Source of the DNA: an uncultured Opitutia bacterium | GTDB lineage: Bacteria > Verrucomicrobiota > Verrucomicrobiia > Opitutales > Opitutaceae | NCBI GenBank assembly: GCA_903825285.1 | Contig: CAIJZY010000014.1 | Location: 1 to 64,000, forward strand | Reading direction: 5' to 3' | Length of the DNA stretch: 64,000 nucleotides | Part shown: positions 61,103 through 64,000 of the stretch, in pieces | Layout: each line of letters starts with the position of its first letter | Position numbering within the stretch: position 1 is the stretch's first letter | Position numbers and translations under genes: made by a program | Notes under the pieces: model-generated | Seen by the model: only the letters and a program-made list of their open reading frames with translations | Told to the model about the DNA's origin: nothing | The model's database searches: none

Positions 61103-62746
61103 TTAACCAAACCGCACTCCGAACATCAGCGTCAGCGCCACCACGGCAAAAGGCGGCCAGAAGCCGCGGCACCAGCCCTCCCATCGGCTCGCATACCCCG
61201 CGAGCAGGCTCGCCAGCAGCAGCGCCAGCGCCACCCCGCCGAGCCCCGGCACCCGGAACTCCGCGGTGAACCACATGCCCGGCAGCCGCAGGTTCAGCTG
61301 CAGCACGCGGTCAATGACCCACAGCACGAGCACCGCCGCATGGTTCGCCAGCACGCCCGCCCCGGCCCAGCCGGCCAGGCCCGCCAGCAGCGAGACGAGC
61401 CCGAAGAGGATCACGAGCGAGGACGCCGGGATGAGCCAGAGGTTCGCCAGCAGCGCGCCGGGCGTGAGCATGCTGAAGAACGCCAGACCCGTCACCGCGC
61501 CGACCAGCGATGACGCCAGCCCGAGCCCCACGGCCGCCACCAGCGCCCGCCAGGTGGCATCGCGCAGCCGCTGGTGCCAGCGCCACGCCGGCCGCGGGAG
61601 TGCGGTGAACAGCGCGGTCGCCTCCAGCCAGCGCTCCGCCAGCGGCAGTCCGAGCAGCAGCAGCGCCGCCACGATGCCATAGCTCATCTGGAAGCTCGCG
61701 CTGAAGAGGTCGAGCGGCGCCGCCAGCAGGACCACCAGCGCCGACACCGTGAGCGCCGCGAGCGGATTGCGCGGTGCGCGCAGGGCGAGCGCGACCTGCG
61801 CGAAGGCCACCATCACGAACGCGCGCACCGCCGACGGCGCCGTGCCGGTGAGGTCCACGTACAGCCAGAGCGCCGCCAGCCCGAGCCCCGTGCGCAGCAG
61901 CCGCGGGAGCCGGAGCAGCGCGAGCACCGCGCCCAGCCCGGCGGCGATCACCGCGATGTGCAGCCCGCTGATCGAGAACACGTGCATGGTGCCGCTTTGC
62001 CGGTAGCGCGCGAGCTGCTCGGGACTCAACTCCTGCTGCTGCCCGAGGAGCATCGCGCGCAGCACATGCGTGAGCGCCGGCTGCTTGGCTGCGACCCCCG
62101 CACCGAGCAGCTCGCCGCAGCGCGCCAATGCCCGCGCGCAGAACCGCCGGTAGGCCGGCGCCGCCCGCACCTCGCCCAGCCAGCGTCCGCGCGTGAGCCG
62201 GAACCCCACGCCGGCGCCCGCCAGATAGCTCTCAAACGAGTTCGGCGGCGGATTGCGCGGCAGCACCGCCACCACGCCGCGCGCCCGGAACACCGCGCCG
62301 ACGATCGGCGCCTCGGTGCCGGGTACCAGGGTCAGCGCGTAGTGCGCCCGCTGTCCGTCGAGCCCGCGCACGGGCGACTCCGTCGCGACGATCCTCGCGA
62401 TCCCCGCCGCGCGGCGCGGGTCGGTCCTCGGGAAAACTCGCTCCACCGTCAGCGTCGCCTCCGCCTCGCGCGGCGGCAGGACGTCCCAGCCCTTGGCCGG
62501 ACGCGGCTGCACCCGCGCATACAGCGCCGCGCCGGCCAGGACCATGGCCGCCCCGAGTGTGGCCGCCCAGGTCCGGGGCCAGTCGCGCCAGCCCGCGACC
62601 AGGGCCAGTCCCGCGGCCAAACCCGCCGGAACCAGCCCCCACGCGCTCGCCGGCAGCAACCCGGCCCGGCCCGCCGCCAGGCCCGCCATCAGCGGCAGCA
62701 CCAGCCAGAGCAGCGGCGCACGATGACCAAGACTCCGTTGAGCCAT
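61103..62746 (-). CDS. comEC: ComEC/Rec2-family DNA-uptake membrane protein, short form
   Basis: 547 aa with about ten hydrophobic spans. ComEC forms the inner-membrane channel for single-stranded DNA in natural transformation. The N-terminal part has FESYLAGAGVGFRLTRGRW (OB/DUF4131 region) and the competence core has MLLGQQQELSPEQLARYRQSGTMHVFSISGLHIAVIAAGL, a family hallmark, plus TGTAPSAVRAFVM. The C-terminal metallo-beta-lactamase domain of Bacillus ComEC is absent; the protein ends soon after the membrane core. ATG at 62746 (MAQRSLGHRAPLL). The PilM-Q operon earlier in the window could supply an uptake pilus. Confidence 0.85.
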   Translation of the reverse strand: MAQRSLGHRAPLLWLVLPLMAGLAAGRAGLLPASAWGLVPAGLAAGLALVAGWRDWPRTWAATLGAAMVLAGAALYARVQPRPAKGWDVLPPREAEATLTVERVFPRTDPRRAAGIARIVATESPVRGLDGQRAHYALTLVPGTEAPIVGAVFRARGVVAVLPRNPPPNSFESYLAGAGVGFRLTRGRWLGEVRAAPAYRRFCARALARCGELLGAGVAAKQPALTHVLRAMLLGQQQELSPEQLARYRQSGTMHVFSISGLHIAVIAAGLGAVLALLRLPRLLRTGLGLAALWLYVDLTGTAPSAVRAFVMVAFAQVALALRAPRNPLAALTVSALVVLLAAPLDLFSASFQMSYGIVAALLLLGLPLAERWLEATALFTALPRPAWRWHQRLRDATWRALVAAVGLGLASSLVGAVTGLAFFSMLTPGALLANLWLIPASSLVILFGLVSLLAGLAGWAGAGVLANHAAVLVLWVIDRVLQLNLRLPGMWFTAEFRVPGLGGVALALLLASLLAGYASRWEGWCRGFWPPFAVVALTLMFGVRFG

Positions 62747-62830
62747 CCCGCTGGGGTAGGCGGACGCGCCGCGGAGAAAACCCGAAAGTCGAACTAACGC
62801 CCCAATGCCAAGTGCTGACCATACCAATGC

Positions 62831-62903
62831 GTTGAATCGCAAAGGCGCGAGGACGCGAAGGGCGCATCAACTGCCAGGTCTTCGCGTGCTTGGCGGTGAA
62901 AAC
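62831..62903. repeat. Word inverted repeat, TCGCAAAGGCGCGAGGA type (second copy)
   Basis: Left arm 62831-62861 shares its first 23 bases with the left arm at 60911. The right arm (62878-62903) carries a related but different word, with CGCGAAGAC and CGCCAAG. It lies between comEC and the last gene. Confidence 0.75.
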
Positions 62904-62914
62904 CTCCGCCCGGA

Positions 62915-63841
62915 TCACGCCGGCTTGGGGGCGCGGAAGAGGGGGCCGCCGGACAGGAACGAGACGTCGGGGTCCATCTCGAGCTGGCTGAAGATTTCCG
63001 GGTTGACGCTGTAGATGGCGGTGGCGATCGCGAGGAGCAGCTTCCCCTTGGCCTCGGCGACGTCCTTGCTGTCGCGGAAGAGCCGGCTGGCGCGCTTGAT
63101 CGCAGTGGGATCACCGACGCGCGTGAGCGAGATCAGGAACGGCAGCACGTGGGTGTGCTCCGGCAGGCAGGGCTCGCGGTGCGCGCCGGCGCGCTCGAGC
63201 TCGGCCACGTCGGTCGAGGGCGGGTACTGCGGCGGCACACCGTTGATGGCCCGGGCGAAGACGCGCGGGCCGTGGCCCTCGTTGATGCCCTTCTCGCTGT
63301 TCTGGAGCACGTCGCCGGTGTACAGGACATGCCGCGCGAGGCCGGGGCCGCATTGCCGGAGGAAGCCGACGGGCAGCGTGACGGGCGACACGACGCAGAC
63401 GGTGTCGGGCTCGTTCTCGAAATACGCGCGGAAGGCCTGCAGGATCTGGTCCATAGCCGGCGGCGTGAGCCGGATGCTAGGGTACGACGCCGGGCCGGGC
63501 TCGAAGACCGCAATGCCGGTCGCGGCGTACCAGTAGCCCGGGTTGCCGTCTGCGTCCTCGAGCGGCATCAGCTGCGACGAGAGATAGCTGCAGACCTGGT
63601 GCTGGGCGTAGTCGCCGACCTCGCGGCCGTCGAGCGCGGCGACCTCCTCGCCCGCCTTCACGAGGTCCTCGGCCCGGGCGCGGTGGAGCGGGTGGTCGGC
63701 CTCGCTGATCCACCGCAGGCCGGGGAACGGCGGACAGTCCTCGACCCCGTTGGCGACCTTGCGCAGGTGCTCACGGACCTCCGGGTATTTCGGCGTCACC
63801 CACGCCTGTCGGAAAATAGGCCTGGTATCGGAGGATTCCAC
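62915..63841 (-). CDS. Unrecognised soluble protein
   Basis: 308 aa, not recognised. No signal peptide or membrane span. The composition is normal for a cytosolic enzyme, with segments such as LLLAIATAIYSVNPEIFSQLEMDPDVSFLSGGPLF at the C-terminus and VCSYLSSQLMPLEDADGNPGYWYAATGIAVFEPG in the first third. The ATG at 63841 (MESSDTRPIFRQAW) seems a proper start. Codon use and GC match the neighbours, so it is a real gene. No operon partner. Confidence 0.55.
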   Translation of the reverse strand: MESSDTRPIFRQAWVTPKYPEVREHLRKVANGVEDCPPFPGLRWISEADHPLHRARAEDLVKAGEEVAALDGREVGDYAQHQVCSYLSSQLMPLEDADGNPGYWYAATGIAVFEPGPASYPSIRLTPPAMDQILQAFRAYFENEPDTVCVVSPVTLPVGFLRQCGPGLARHVLYTGDVLQNSEKGINEGHGPRVFARAINGVPPQYPPSTDVAELERAGAHREPCLPEHTHVLPFLISLTRVGDPTAIKRASRLFRDSKDVAEAKGKLLLAIATAIYSVNPEIFSQLEMDPDVSFLSGGPLFRAPKPA

Positions 63842-64000
63842 GTCCGCCCATCAGCATACACTGCGCCGCGTCCTTCAACCCCAATCCTGAGCCTGCGGAC
63901 GTAAGAAAAACGTCAAAAGCGGTGCATCAGACTGGCACCTAGCCGGCATGGTTTAACCCGCCAGCGGGAAAGGCCGGACCCAAGAATCGACCGCCTAGTG
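63842..64000. other. Window edge, no gene seen
   Basis: About 160 bp upstream of the last gene, probably its promoter region. No clear element recognised. Confidence 0.4.

Overview
The window is high-GC DNA, densely packed with genes and probably chromosomal. It most likely comes from the Verrucomicrobiota, near Opitutaceae. That placement is an inference from gene content: a PilM/N/O/secretin cluster in this arrangement, a bS22-like 33-residue peptide, a very long pyruvate:ferredoxin oxidoreductase, the hut genes, and many intergenic word repeats. Many adjacent genes overlap by ATGA (stop and start sharing bases), which points to translationally coupled operons.

Layout. 1-4687: an AddB-like nuclease (cut by the window edge) and an AddA-like helicase/nuclease. 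4739-4840: a tiny basic ribosomal-type protein with a terminator. 5208-9633: pilM-pilN-pilO-pilP-like-secretin. 9762-12304: polyprenyl diphosphate synthase, an ECF sigma factor and its membrane partner. 12397-15523: class II and class I fumarases, convergent, with a REPIN between them. 15608-18827: Gfo/Idh oxidoreductase, KdsD-type sugar-phosphate isomerase, LysM lipoprotein. 18956-21637: class I aminotransferase and two PH-domain membrane proteins. 21791-28484: a 1,580-residue pyruvate:ferredoxin oxidoreductase, SufS and SufU. 28652-35750: histidine utilisation hutH-hutU-(RAYT)-hutG-hutI and an AraC regulator. 35949-42693: DegT aminotransferase, ceramidase-like protein, Gfo/Idh, MetE-like protein, acyltransferase and GIY-YIG protein. 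43101-43190: tRNA-Ser(GGA). 43406-57306: respiratory complex I, nuoB to nuoN, with no nuoA. 57480-63841: WxxGxW-repeat protein, a tandem ThyX-like protein, an EEP hydrolase, a coiled-coil protein, ComEC and one unrecognised protein.

Metabolically the window joins pyruvate oxidation to ferredoxin, two fumarases and a complete membrane arm of complex I, which suits a facultative or micro-oxic heterotroph that can also use histidine.

The most unusual content is between and inside the genes. (1) A REPIN/RAYT system has a 22-bp REP unit in nine copies. One REPIN is embedded in frame in hutG, one lies between the two fumarase genes, and the RAYT transposase gene sits in the hut operon bracketed by two REP units in REPIN orientation. 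(2) About fourteen long imperfect inverted repeats have arms made of short tandem words of about 7-10 bp. The word differs from locus to locus (GTAGCGA, GTTGAAA, CACGAAG, CGCTAAT and others), but the design is the same and all lie at gene borders. Four of them divide the nuo operon into blocks. (3) A second palindrome family centres on GGGGTCGCTGACCCC. (4) A hairpin family of the form GGATGGC-CGT-GCCATCC lies beside the tRNA.
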